Shown here: positions 27,965 to 36,799 of the stretch, one piece after another
Layout of the letters: every line of letters starts with the position of its first letter
How positions within the stretch are numbered: position 1 is the first letter of the stretch
Assembly (NCBI RefSeq): GCF_029688925.1
Contig: NZ_JARUKY010000011.1
Span: forward strand, 1 to 64,000
Source: Evansella sp. AB-P1
Lineage (GTDB): Bacteria; Bacillota; Bacilli; Bacillales; Salisediminibacteriaceae
DNA length: 64,000 nucleotides
Direction: 5' to 3'
Notes under the pieces: model-generated
What the model saw: only the letters and a program-made list of their open reading frames with translations
What the model was told of the DNA's origin: nothing
Databases searched by the model: none
Made by a program: the position numbers and the translations under genes

Positions 27965-28913
27965 GCTATGTTTAGTAACGTTTCATATACATTCAGAAAG
28001 TTTTACAGAAGCTTTTTCAGAGCTTACGAGGAAATTAGATGAAAGCTTTGAACAATTGGAGGTCGCTGTATTTGTTGATGAAGTACAAGAGCATAATATT
28101 AACATGCCTATTAAACAAATCAAAATGCCACAAACTACGAAATATAAACGAATTTTATCCTTATTAGACGAATCAGATGCAGATTATTTTTTATTTATTG
28201 ATAATGATATTAAGGGTGATATTCCTAAGACGATCCGTTTTATTAAGAAAACGATGGAGAAGGGGTCAGACATTGCTTGGGGAAAAATAATGGCACAAAA
28301 ACATAAAGGAATAACGAGTAAAATGGTAGCTGTAGATAAATTATTATCTCATAATGTCCTTCGTCCTTTATTATGGAAAATGAAACTAGGAGTTACTGTT
28401 CCAGGGCAGTGCTTTATGATTAAGGCATCTTCTTTTCGTAATAAAATAGATAAGTTCGATACTTTTTTAGATGATATATCCTTTGGACTACATGTACAAC
28501 TTAATCACATGTCTGTTCATATGGATCCACATGTTTTAGGATATGAAGAACCAAATGCAAAGCTCAAAAACTTATTTAAGCAACGGAAACGTTGGGCCCA
28601 TGGATTTACTTCTATTTTTTCAACTAATAGGAAAAATAAAAAGGGGAGATTTCTCCTTTCTATCCATACTCTGTCATATCACTTGTCTTGGATTCCTTTT
28701 TGGGCTACCTTTGCACTTATAGGAATAAACAGCCTTACCTTCGCCATTCTATTTTTAGTTATAAGCATTGTATTATTATGTAGAAAGCAATTATCACTAG
28801 TACCAGCAGCCTTATTGTATTCAATCGTTTTTCCAGTTTTACATATACATTGGTTTAGACATGTAGTGTCGTTTTATTTCAAACAGCTTAAGGGGGACTT
28901 CACATGGAAATAA
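27957..28913 (+). CDS. Membrane-associated glycosyltransferase family 2-like protein
   Basis: A 318-residue GT-A type protein: DND metal motif (LFIDNDIKGD), acceptor-side FLDDIS, QRKRW motif near 225 (processive GT2 signature) and two or three C-terminal transmembrane segments. The frame is open from ATG 27945; I prefer the ATG at 27957, which overlaps the GT9 stop and has GGATG 5 bp upstream. It probably acts at the inner membrane face on a lipid-linked or growing glycan. Confidence 0.78.
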   Translation: MSKLCLVTFHIHSESFTEAFSELTRKLDESFEQLEVAVFVDEVQEHNINMPIKQIKMPQTTKYKRILSLLDESDADYFLFIDNDIKGDIPKTIRFIKKTMEKGSDIAWGKIMAQKHKGITSKMVAVDKLLSHNVLRPLLWKMKLGVTVPGQCFMIKASSFRNKIDKFDTFLDDISFGLHVQLNHMSVHMDPHVLGYEEPNAKLKNLFKQRKRWAHGFTSIFSTNRKNKKGRFLLSIHTLSYHLSWIPFWATFALIGINSLTFAILFLVISIVLLCRKQLSLVPAALLYSIVFPVLHIHWFRHVVSFYFKQLKGDFTWK

Positions 28914-30133
28914 ATGAAACAATCGTAAAAGGGCATATATTATCAAAGGGTGTTGTTTTTACAAATAAGGCAGTAAATTATGCCATTGAATCAAATGCAA
29001 AGGGGCAGAATTTAGTATATAACGCACCGAAAAACTATGAAAATGGTCGACCTCAGGAGTTATTTATTCGTGGTTTAGATGGATATGAGGTAGTGGCTTC
29101 CTGTGTTGCACCGAATGTAAAGGAACAGGCAGTTGTTATTGATCATAACGGAGAAAAACTGGTGGCTATAATCGATAATAACATCATAGAAAATATCTCA
29201 TTAGAATATGTTCCAGAGCCTAGCTACTATTCTATGAAAACCTCAAAGGGAACACCATTAAAACGTCTCGTCAGTGCCTGTGGACTTGATGAATTAAATA
29301 TTTGGCCATGGCATGATTGTGCTATTTCGAACAAATGTAAGTTTTGCGGTGTAAATACCATTTTACATGAGTCAGATTCAGATGATTTATTTACTTCCCT
29401 ATCCATTAGTCGTAAACCTGAGAAGTGGGATCAATTTCGAGACTATTATTTAGAGGATTTAACGGAAGCTGTAAAAATGGCTATGGACGACCCGTGCTAT
29501 GATGAGCATTTACATTTAATTTTGATCTCAGGTAACTTAACAAACGATCAATTAGATTTACAGGCTAACATTTTTAGTGATATTGCAAATACATTGCAAA
29601 AAGCGGTAGGAGATAAGGCTACTGAGGGTGTTGTTTCTGTCATGATGCCACCGAAGGACCCTGCACTATTACAAAAAATGAAGGACTCTGGCGTTGATAT
29701 TGTTGTATTTAATTTAGAGGTAGCACAGAACCCATATTTTGAAGAAATATGTCCTGGTAAAGCAAAAATTGGACGAGATTTTATTATAGAAAGACTAGAA
29801 CAGTCGGTTGAAATATTTGGTAGAGATAAAGTTTGGTGTAATTTTGTTTTTGGTTTAGAACCAATTGATGGATTACTAGAGATGTGTGAATATTTAGCAT
29901 CAAAAGGAATAACACCTGGAGCCAATATTTTACACCTTGATCAAGGGAGTGTCCTAAAAAACACCCCGCCTACAGTAGAGGAGATCATTTATTTTTATAG
30001 TAAATTAGCAGACTTGTATAAAAAATACGATTTAAACCCGTATTATTGTCAAAAAGCGTTACGTACTGGATTAGCCAACGAAGCTTTTGCTGGTCGACTT
30101 GCCGCAGCAACCGTAGGAAACCAAGGAAGGTAG
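28904..30133 (+). CDS. Radical SAM protein with CX5CX2C cluster motif
   Basis: A 409-residue protein. Residues about 1-135 form an unrelated N-terminal domain. The [4Fe-4S] motif is Cys139, Cys145, Cys148 (CX5CX2C) instead of the usual CX3CX2C; this spacing is known in HmdB-like enzymes. The downstream part resembles BioB/HmdB-type barrels (ECPGK-like EICPGKAKIG, CNFVFGLEP). ATG behind AAGGGGG, overlapping the GT2 gene by 10 bp. Reaction unknown; it might modify the sugar or lipid made by the operon. Confidence 0.72.
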   Translation: MEINETIVKGHILSKGVVFTNKAVNYAIESNAKGQNLVYNAPKNYENGRPQELFIRGLDGYEVVASCVAPNVKEQAVVIDHNGEKLVAIIDNNIIENISLEYVPEPSYYSMKTSKGTPLKRLVSACGLDELNIWPWHDCAISNKCKFCGVNTILHESDSDDLFTSLSISRKPEKWDQFRDYYLEDLTEAVKMAMDDPCYDEHLHLILISGNLTNDQLDLQANIFSDIANTLQKAVGDKATEGVVSVMMPPKDPALLQKMKDSGVDIVVFNLEVAQNPYFEEICPGKAKIGRDFIIERLEQSVEIFGRDKVWCNFVFGLEPIDGLLEMCEYLASKGITPGANILHLDQGSVLKNTPPTVEEIIYFYSKLADLYKKYDLNPYYCQKALRTGLANEAFAGRLAAATVGNQGR

Positions 30134-30140
30134 AAGAGTC

Positions 30141-31745
30141 ATGACACATAAACCAACCTATATTATTGGAACTCACAGTGGTCATGATGCTTCCGCTTGT
30201 TTACTAAAAGACAATGAATTGCTTTACGCAATAACAAAAGAACGTCTTACTAGAAAAAAACACGATTCTGGAGAACCTACAGAGTGCATTAACTATTTAT
30301 TAGATGCTGCCCAACTAAAAAAAGAAGAGATCGATTTAGTCATACGAACGAATTGGTTCGATAGTACGGAGTTGAACGATAAATATTATGAAAATTTTCC
30401 AAAGGTAATCAGTTCTAGACGCCATCATGAATTTCATGCTTGGAATACAACCACTGTATTAAAAGATACGCCAACATTGATTCTTATTACTGATGGTAGA
30501 GGATGCAGACCTGAGGATTTAGAGGATGATTCAAACATAATTCCTACCGATAGTCATCTACAACAATTCGAAGTAGAATCCGTTTACTTGTATGATGGAG
30601 AAAAAATGTCGTGCTTAGAGAAACGATGGGGCACATATGAGAAAAATAAGTATAGCTGGGGTTCTCATATAGTCAGCCTTGGCTATGCTTATGCAGCAGT
30701 TAGTAAAACGATTTTTGGTTCTTCTAACGCGGCTGGAAAGGTAATGGCATTAGCGGCTTTAGGAGCTAAAAATCACACAATTCCTTCCCCCTTAATCTAT
30801 CATGAAGATTTCTTTGAGATCAATGAGGAGTGGTTACATTTTATTGAAGCACAGTCAAAGCCAATTCAATGGGATTCCGCTACTGCAAAAGACTTAGCTT
30901 TTAGCATCCAGAAAGCCCTTGAAGAATATTTGACCTTCAGAGTTAAACAATTAATTGAAAAGTATGGTGTACGTTCGATCAGTCTAGGGGGAGGCGTTGC
31001 TTTAAATTGTAAAGCAAACGGACTATTAGCTAAGCTTGATGGTGTACAGAATGTTTCTGTTTTTAACGCTAGCGGGGATGATGGTTTGTCCTTAGGAGCT
31101 GCCATTTGGGCAAAGCACGTGTTGTATAAAAATAAAGAAACTCTTCAATGGAATGTCGGTACTGGTCGATCCTATACCATTGAGGAAAGTGGAACAAGCT
31201 TAGGTATTCATTTCGGAGAAGTAATTGCAAAGCTATTAGTAGAAAATAAATTGGTTGGATTGTTCAATGGTGGGTCAGAGTTTGGCCCACGAGCCTTAGG
31301 TAATCGTAGTATTCTAGCTTCCCCTCTGGATGCTAACATGAAAGATTATCTTAATCAAGAAGTGAAGGAAAGAGAAACTTTTCGACCCTTTGGTTGCGCT
31401 ATTCTTAAGAAGGATCTCGAAAGTGTAACAGATGATCCCCTTGCAAGTATACACATGCTTTCGGCTTTCCATATAAAAGAACATTGGAAGGAAAAGTATC
31501 CGGCTATCCTTCATGTAGATGATACAACACGAATTCAAGTGATTGAAGACGAAACATCCCCGTTTGGAAAAATATTAGCTGCCTTTACAGCACAAACAGG
31601 ATGTCCATTCTTAATCAACACTTCCTTTAACGGTAGAGGAGAGCCTATCGTAGAAACAGTAGAAGACGCCACTCGTTGCGCAGAAAACATTGGATTGGAT
31701 TACGTAGTGATAGAAAAAGAGCTTATGAAAGTTAGCAAAGTATAG
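30141..31745 (+). CDS. NodU/CmcH-family carbamoyltransferase
   Basis: A 534-residue carbamoyltransferase that would move a carbamoyl group from carbamoyl phosphate, via carbamoyl-adenylate, to a hydroxyl of a sugar or similar acceptor. N-terminal ASKHA-fold GTHSGHDASACLL, HHEFHAW (metal His), SLGGGVALNCKANG and the C-terminal FGPRALGNRSILA and INTSFNGRGEP are all present, so it is full length and probably active. Last gene of the operon; starts 8 bp after the radical SAM gene. Confidence 0.9.
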   Translation: MTHKPTYIIGTHSGHDASACLLKDNELLYAITKERLTRKKHDSGEPTECINYLLDAAQLKKEEIDLVIRTNWFDSTELNDKYYENFPKVISSRRHHEFHAWNTTTVLKDTPTLILITDGRGCRPEDLEDDSNIIPTDSHLQQFEVESVYLYDGEKMSCLEKRWGTYEKNKYSWGSHIVSLGYAYAAVSKTIFGSSNAAGKVMALAALGAKNHTIPSPLIYHEDFFEINEEWLHFIEAQSKPIQWDSATAKDLAFSIQKALEEYLTFRVKQLIEKYGVRSISLGGGVALNCKANGLLAKLDGVQNVSVFNASGDDGLSLGAAIWAKHVLYKNKETLQWNVGTGRSYTIEESGTSLGIHFGEVIAKLLVENKLVGLFNGGSEFGPRALGNRSILASPLDANMKDYLNQEVKERETFRPFGCAILKKDLESVTDDPLASIHMLSAFHIKEHWKEKYPAILHVDDTTRIQVIEDETSPFGKILAAFTAQTGCPFLINTSFNGRGEPIVETVEDATRCAENIGLDYVVIEKELMKVSKV

Positions 31746-31856
31746 TTAAGGAACATTAGACAAGAAAAATAATAAATCAGCCTGTTAACGAAGTTGCTAA
31801 AGATTTTTATCATGGTGTTTAACTTGAATTTAACCTTTTTTTTGTAACATGATTAT

Positions 31857-31899
31857 AGAAAAAAGCATGCATGCTCCTTTGCGTAGCATGTTTTTTTCT
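31857..31899 (+). terminator. Terminator of the heptose/carbamoyl operon
   Basis: AGAAAAAAGCATGC pairs with GCATGTTTTTTTCT (one G-T pair), ending in T7; an alternative CATGCT/AGCATG stem exists inside. It is about 110 bp after the carbamoyltransferase stop. Confidence 0.8.
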
Positions 31900-31953
31900 A
31901 TTTTCCATTAAATTCTAATGGATAAATACAACAAAGTGAAAGGATGAATTCTA

Positions 31954-32490
31954 CTGCAGAACAAGTCATTAGGACGATGGTTCATGCTACTAAGTCTGAT
32001 AATGACACTGGGTTTAGTAGCGTGTAATGATGATGAAGGTCGTGAAGAATCAAGTAGTGGAACGAATGTAGGGGATACAGAAAGTGAAGGGTATTTTGAG
32101 GTGATTTTGGAAGGGGAAGAAATGGAATACGATTCAATCACTTGTAGAGAGATGGGAGAACGTTTTCAAATGGAATTAGGAATTGATGGTTTTAGTGAAA
32201 ATGATAGCTTTATTGTTGGTTATCCTCGCACCGATAATCTTGAAGTGCGAGAATATGACTTTGAAAAAGTAACCCTTGTTTCTTTGTTTATTGATCACGG
32301 CGGAGAGACTATCGGAGATGGAGAGAGCTATTCTATAAGGGATGTAGAACATATTGAGGGTATTACGATAAGTGGAGATGGGATGTATGCTGAAGGAAAA
32401 GTTGTGTTAGAGGCAGAAAGAAATACGAAGGCGGAAGAATTGAATCCTGAAGGTGGTACGGTAGAATTCGAACTTAACTGTGGAGCATAA
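31954..32490 (+). CDS. Small secreted lipoprotein of unknown function
   Basis: About 178 residues. The first ATG in frame (31984) would give a signal peptide without positive charge. A CTG at 31954, 9 bp after AGGA, adds QNKSLGRWF and restores a normal n-region before the lipobox LGLVAC; I therefore propose a CTG start. The mature protein is acidic (ESSSGTNVGDTESEG linker) and predicted beta-rich; no family recognised. Terminators on both sides make it monocistronic. Confidence 0.65.
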   Translation: MQNKSLGRWFMLLSLIMTLGLVACNDDEGREESSSGTNVGDTESEGYFEVILEGEEMEYDSITCREMGERFQMELGIDGFSENDSFIVGYPRTDNLEVREYDFEKVTLVSLFIDHGGETIGDGESYSIRDVEHIEGITISGDGMYAEGKVVLEAERNTKAEELNPEGGTVEFELNCGA

Positions 32491-32495
32491 AAAGG

Positions 32496-32538
32496 GATCA
32501 ACCAGACAAGAACTACACTTGTCTGGTTGATTTTATTA
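32496..32538 (+). terminator. Rho-independent terminator
   Basis: Stem GATCAACCAGACAAG/CTTGTCTGGTTGATT (15 bp, one mismatch at most), then TTTATT, directly after the lipoprotein gene. Confidence 0.88.
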
Positions 32539-32707
32539 AAACTACTATAGGTTAAGTCTTCAGAATGCCGTAATAATTTCCTTACTTGTATTCTCTTGAA
32601 AAAGAAGAAAAATTAAATAGTAAATTGTTAGCAACATCTCCACATGATAGGCCGGTATATTTGTCCCGGTCTTATACTTCTGAAGGAAGTTTATTATAAA
32701 CTAATTA

Positions 32708-33226
32708 TCAAACATGTTCCGTTCTTCTTTTTTCCAGAATTCTCAAAACAAAGGAATACAAATTTCCGTCCAAAAATTGATATCCTTGTATTCCAGCATT
32801 TTTTGCCGCTTCTACATCAGATTCTTTATCACCAATTAGAAAGGATCTTGATTTGTCTATTTCAAATTGTTCTATTCCTTGTAAGATCAACCCTGGCATC
32901 GGTTTACGACAATCACAATTTCTTCTGTAGAATCTAACCTTTGCTTCAGGATGATGGGGACAATAATAAAAGGCATCTATTGTAGCTTGCGACGCTTGTA
33001 AGTCTTTATTTATTTGCTGATGCAATGCTTGTACATGAGATTCCAAATAATAACCTCGTGCTATACCACTTTGATTCGTTATGATTATGACTAAATATCC
33101 GAGACTGTTTAGCAGTTTAATTGCATCAATGGCTCCAGGAATCCATTGAAAATCATCGTATTGATACACATATCCAAAATCTTCATTTATAATACCATCT
33201 CGATCAAGAAAAACTGCTGGATTCAA
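32708..33226 (-). CDS. gmhB: D-glycero-D-manno-heptose-1,7-bisphosphate 7-phosphatase (GmhB)
   Basis: A 172-residue HAD phosphatase: nucleophile motif FLDRDGIIN, VVITNQSGIARGYY-type motif II region (IIITNQSGIARGYY), zinc-loop Cys/His set (YYCPHHPE ... CDCRKPMPG) and FLIGDKESDVEAA. These are GmhB/HisB-N features, with GmhB length. TTG start behind AGGGGGTG. It completes GmhA and HldE to ADP-heptose, yet lies about 1 kb beyond the operon end and on the other strand. Confidence 0.88.
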   Translation of the reverse strand: MNPAVFLDRDGIINEDFGYVYQYDDFQWIPGAIDAIKLLNSLGYLVIIITNQSGIARGYYLESHVQALHQQINKDLQASQATIDAFYYCPHHPEAKVRFYRRNCDCRKPMPGLILQGIEQFEIDKSRSFLIGDKESDVEAAKNAGIQGYQFLDGNLYSFVLRILEKRRTEHV

Positions 33227-33432
33227 TAGAGTACACCCCCTATAAAAAGAAAAAAGTTTAGCTTTTCAACTCGTCTACTTTTATTTTACAATAACATGGA
33301 TATTGCGTTTTTGATAATATTATGGAAGTGAATAATCTACTTGTGTGAATGAATTTCATAAATGAAAAATTAACTCGTGTATAAGGATAAACTAAAATAA
33401 AGATGAATTTGAGGTAAAGTTGAAGGGAAAAA

Positions 33433-33630
33433 ATGAATAAGAAATATAACAAGTTTGATGAGTTTATTAAAATTGTAAAAAATCTAAATGATATTTAAGT
33501 TATACTATTGTTAATGGGTTCCGTTGGTTTAGAAGTAAATATAGAAAAGACTTTGGATGCTCTAGACTTAGATATTCATGTACCTTGTTATAAAGGGAGT
33601 CTCGCATTTTCCGAAAGTTATGTTTATTAG
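33433..33630 (+). pseudogene. Remnant of a nucleotidyltransferase-like gene
   Basis: A single frame of 66 codons broken by one TAA after residue 21. The two parts (FDEFIKIVKNLN; then LLMGSVGLE ... DLDIHVP) keep the GS-x-DxD order of a small nucleotidyltransferase-like family, which is often misannotated as phosphoribosylanthranilate isomerase. The rest of the domain is missing. The flanking 33227-33432 and 33631-33799 show nothing further. Confidence 0.5.
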
Positions 33631-33799
33631 AAATCAAAACAACCCTTTAAAATAGTTCATAAAATCACAAAGAGTTATCTTAATATTCGGATTAATTGTT
33701 TTTTCTATTAAATAAACCTATAAAACTATGTAATTAAAGTTATAAAATAAAAAAGATGCTATAATGATATAGATCATTAATAGTGGGGGAGTTGTTTTA

Positions 33800-34870
33800 G
33801 TGAATATTTTAATTACTGGTGGGACTGGCTTTGTAGGATCTACTCTTGTAAAAAAGTTACTAGAGGATCAACATCATGTCTATATACTAGCAAGAAGTCA
33901 GAAAAAAGTAGAAAAATTACTTCAAAGTTTATCCAGTAAACAATTGAAGTTTTTAAATATTATTGAAGGAGATCTCTCATTAGAAAATGTTGGTTTATCG
34001 AAACAAACATTAAAAGACTTAACAGGAACAATCGATGCTGTTTATCATAGTGCCGCATTTTTATCCTTTGATGAAGAGGATAGAGAAAAGCTATTTCATA
34101 TAAATGTAAATGGCACAAAGAATCTTCTTAATGTGTCAAAAACGTTAGGGATACAGAAATTCATTCATGTAAGTACAGCTTATACACTAGGAGAAAGCAC
34201 TCAAGGGTATGAGGAATTATATCCAATTGAGTCAACATCTTTTGTTAACTCCTATGAAGAAAGTAAATGTGTAGCTGAACATGTGGTAATGACTTATAAA
34301 GACCATTTTGATGTAACAATTATGCGTCCTGGAATTGTCATTGGAGATTCTATTACAGGCGAAGCGGATACAACGTTTGGACTATACGGTGTATTAAGGG
34401 CAGTGGAACTATTAAAGAAGAGAGCTACTAGATTAAACGAAGCGAGTGGGATGGTATATCGCTTATTAGTTGACAAAACAAAAGTTTCTCACTTAGTCCC
34501 AGTTGACTATATTAGCAGTCTACTTGCACTAGGGTTATTATACGGTAAGAAAAATACGATCTATAACTTAGTAAATCCAACACCACCGTCAAATGAACTT
34601 GTCATAGATTCCATCAAGGAAGGATTAGAGTTCGAATATATCGATCTAGTTTCCAACGATCTTTCACAGTCTTTATCTGAGACAGAAATAAGAGTGAATC
34701 AGCAATTAGTAGTTTTTAAAGAATATTTAAATAGATCTATTTTTTTCCGTGATGAGAATACAAGAGAACTTTTATCCTTTGCCAATGAATCCCTTCTTCA
34801 AATGGATAAAGATATGCTTTTAAGAATTGTATCTGGTTTCCGTAATCGAAGAGAACTTGTAACGAATTAA
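33800..34870 (+). CDS. NAD(P)-dependent SDR, thioester-reductase-like (NAD_binding_4)
   Basis: A 356-residue extended SDR: GGTGFVGSTL at the N-terminus, HSAAFLSF, HVSTAYTLG and YEESKCVAE (catalytic YxxxK), then MRPGIVIGD. The organisation resembles male-sterility-type reductase domains. Substrate unknown, perhaps a fatty-acyl or isoprenoid compound. GTG start behind GTGGGGGAG. Probably co-transcribed with the hydrolase gene 38 bp downstream. Confidence 0.8.
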   Translation: MNILITGGTGFVGSTLVKKLLEDQHHVYILARSQKKVEKLLQSLSSKQLKFLNIIEGDLSLENVGLSKQTLKDLTGTIDAVYHSAAFLSFDEEDREKLFHINVNGTKNLLNVSKTLGIQKFIHVSTAYTLGESTQGYEELYPIESTSFVNSYEESKCVAEHVVMTYKDHFDVTIMRPGIVIGDSITGEADTTFGLYGVLRAVELLKKRATRLNEASGMVYRLLVDKTKVSHLVPVDYISSLLALGLLYGKKNTIYNLVNPTPPSNELVIDSIKEGLEFEYIDLVSNDLSQSLSETEIRVNQQLVVFKEYLNRSIFFRDENTRELLSFANESLLQMDKDMLLRIVSGFRNRRELVTN

Positions 34871-34908
34871 AAGGTTAATTGTATTGAGAAAGGAAGGAAT
34901 ACGAATAC

Positions 34909-35715
34909 ATGTCTTTACCTAACTTATTACATCATCAGATATACTATAATAAAAATGCAGCAACAGCTCCTTGGGTCGTCTTGCTTCATGGTATTGGTGG
35001 TAATTCTAAAATTTGGTTTAAGCAATTGAAACAATTTAAACGCCACTTTAATGTGATTGCCATTGATTTACCCGGCCATTACCCGAACAAGACGTTGGAA
35101 GAGTGGGAAGAAGAATATTCTTTAGAAAAATGCGCAGATATGGTTATCAATGTTTTAGATGAAAATAAAATAAAAAAAGCACACTTTATTGGTATCTCTT
35201 TGGGGTCTGTACTCATTCATCAACTTGTGAATCGCCATCAAGATAGAATATATTCAGCAGTATTAGGTGGTATGATCCTTCGCTTTAATCTATTATCTAG
35301 AATTCTTTTATTTATGGGACATGGATTAAAAAGGTTTCTTCCATATATGTGGTTGTACCAATTATTTGCACATATTATGATGCCAAAAAATAATCACAAA
35401 CAGAGTCGAGAAATGTTTATAAATGAAGCGAAGAAAATGTGTCGAAACGAATTCCTAAAATGGTTTAAACTTACAAGGGAAGTACAGTCCACTTCTAAAA
35501 ATATGGAGAAGTTTGAAGTGCCACGTCTTTATATTTCTGGAAATGAAGATCATTTATTCGTTAAGGTATTGAAGAAGTACTTGCCGAAGGATAGATTCAG
35601 TCAATTAGTGGAGTTGAATAATTGTGGACATGTTTGTAATTTAGAGAAAAGTGACGAATTTAATCAATATGCAATTACTTTTATTCAGCAATTCTCAACG
35701 AAAAAAGGTGCTTAA
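34909..35715 (+). CDS. Alpha/beta-hydrolase
   Basis: A 268-residue alpha/beta-hydrolase: oxyanion region HGIGGNSKIW, nucleophile elbow GISLGS, a cap of helices and the catalytic His in NNCGHVCNLE; the acid is probably in SGNEDHLF. No signal peptide. It forms a two-gene unit with the preceding SDR. Substrate not predictable. Confidence 0.85.
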   Translation: MSLPNLLHHQIYYNKNAATAPWVVLLHGIGGNSKIWFKQLKQFKRHFNVIAIDLPGHYPNKTLEEWEEEYSLEKCADMVINVLDENKIKKAHFIGISLGSVLIHQLVNRHQDRIYSAVLGGMILRFNLLSRILLFMGHGLKRFLPYMWLYQLFAHIMMPKNNHKQSREMFINEAKKMCRNEFLKWFKLTREVQSTSKNMEKFEVPRLYISGNEDHLFVKVLKKYLPKDRFSQLVELNNCGHVCNLEKSDEFNQYAITFIQQFSTKKGA

Positions 35716-35776
35716 TATAAAAGTGCAAGACGCCTGGAGTTAGACATCGTTAAAAAAGAACTATTACATTATCTTT

Positions 35777-35817
35777 AAAAAAGTATCAGGGAGAATGAAT
35801 CTCCTTGATACTTTTCT
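35777..35817 (+). terminator. Rho-independent terminator
   Basis: AAAAGTATCAGGGAGA pairs with TCTCCTTGATACTTTT (one mismatch) followed by CT and a short T stretch; it ends the SDR-hydrolase unit. Confidence 0.8.
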
Positions 35818-35823
35818 GCTGAT

Positions 35824-35870
35824 AATTTAGCAGTTTAATTGCACCATGGCTCCAAGATTCCATTGAAAGG
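35824..35870 (-). pseudogene. Duplicated scrap of gmhB
   Basis: About 46 bp almost identical, apart from a few substitutions and 1-bp indels, to 33115-33160 inside gmhB (the FQWIPGAIDAIKLLN region). The indels break the frame. It shows that a second gmhB-like sequence, or a recombination product, once lay here. Confidence 0.6.
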
Positions 35871-35888
35871 AGATTCCATTTGTTCTTT

Positions 35889-36412
35889 TCAATCGATTAT
35901 TTAAAAAAAGGAAATGAAAGCAAAAAGAAGCATATGATGCAATTAATAAACTAAATATCATGAAGAACTTAGATTCCTACACACCAGTTCTTTGTGGAAC
36001 AATCCCGATAAATTTACATATAGAAGGATCTGATTTAGACATTATTATGGAAGTTAACAATCTGCATGTGTTTAAGGATGAACTAATAGCCTTGTATAGC
36101 ACGATGCAAAATTTCAAAGTAAAAACAACATCAATTAGAGAAAGAAATGTTGTAAAAGCAAACTTTACGTATGAATCATTTGAATTTGAATTATTTGGAC
36201 AAGGACAACCAGTTCATCTTCAGCATGCTTAAAGGCATATGATAATAGAGTATGATATTCTAACAAGGATTCCTAGCATAAGAGATAAAGTAATAGATTT
36301 AAAGAAACAAGGATTAAAAACAGAACCGGCATTTTGTAAAGTTCTAGGCTTACAGGGGGAGGACCCATACGAAAGCCTTTTACAATACGGAATTAAAGAA
36401 GGAATCATATAG
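35889..36412 (+). pseudogene. DUF4269 nucleotidyltransferase-like gene, frameshifted
   Basis: Three consecutive frames together give a DUF4269 protein: DYLKKGNE, then KQKEAYDAINKLNIM through GTIPINLHIEGSDLDI and FELFGQGQPV, then RHMIIEYDIL through LKKQGLKTEPAF. Single-base losses near 35922 and 36231 separate them. The central frame is open as 90 codons from ATG 35960 but would give a truncated domain. Confidence 0.7.
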
Positions 36413-36457
36413 AAATAGCAAAATAAATAATCGAATTTTTATAGGGGGAAGAAAAGA

Positions 36458-36787
36458 TTGAATGTAATAACGTTATGCGGTTCTACAAAATTCAAAGAAC
36501 AATTTGAACAAGCTAACGCACATTTAACATTACAAGGAAATATTGTTATTAGTCTCGGTTTCTTTGAACAATATGAAGGTATCGAACTTAACGACGAGCA
36601 AATTCGATTGTTTGAGAAAATACATATTAAAAAAATTGATATGTCGGATGAAATTTTTGTAATAGATGTAAATGGATATATTGGCGAAAGCACAAGAAAA
36701 GAAATAGATTATGCGCATATTCACGAAAAAACTGTGAACTATTATTCAAAAAGTATATTAGCAAATAGTAATAAAAATCGAATATAA
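36458..36787 (+). CDS. Small nucleoside-2-deoxyribosyltransferase-like protein (DUF4406 type)
   Basis: A 109-residue protein beginning VITLCGSTKFK, the nucleotide-handling loop of the 2-deoxyribosyltransferase/DUF4406 superfamily, with MSDEIFVIDVNGYIGESTRKEIDYA near the C-terminus, where the family has its catalytic Glu and substrate Asn/Gly. TTG start behind AGGGGGAA. Soluble, monocistronic. Substrate unknown. Confidence 0.75.
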   Translation: MNVITLCGSTKFKEQFEQANAHLTLQGNIVISLGFFEQYEGIELNDEQIRLFEKIHIKKIDMSDEIFVIDVNGYIGESTRKEIDYAHIHEKTVNYYSKSILANSNKNRI

Positions 36788-36799
36788 TGACATATTAAC

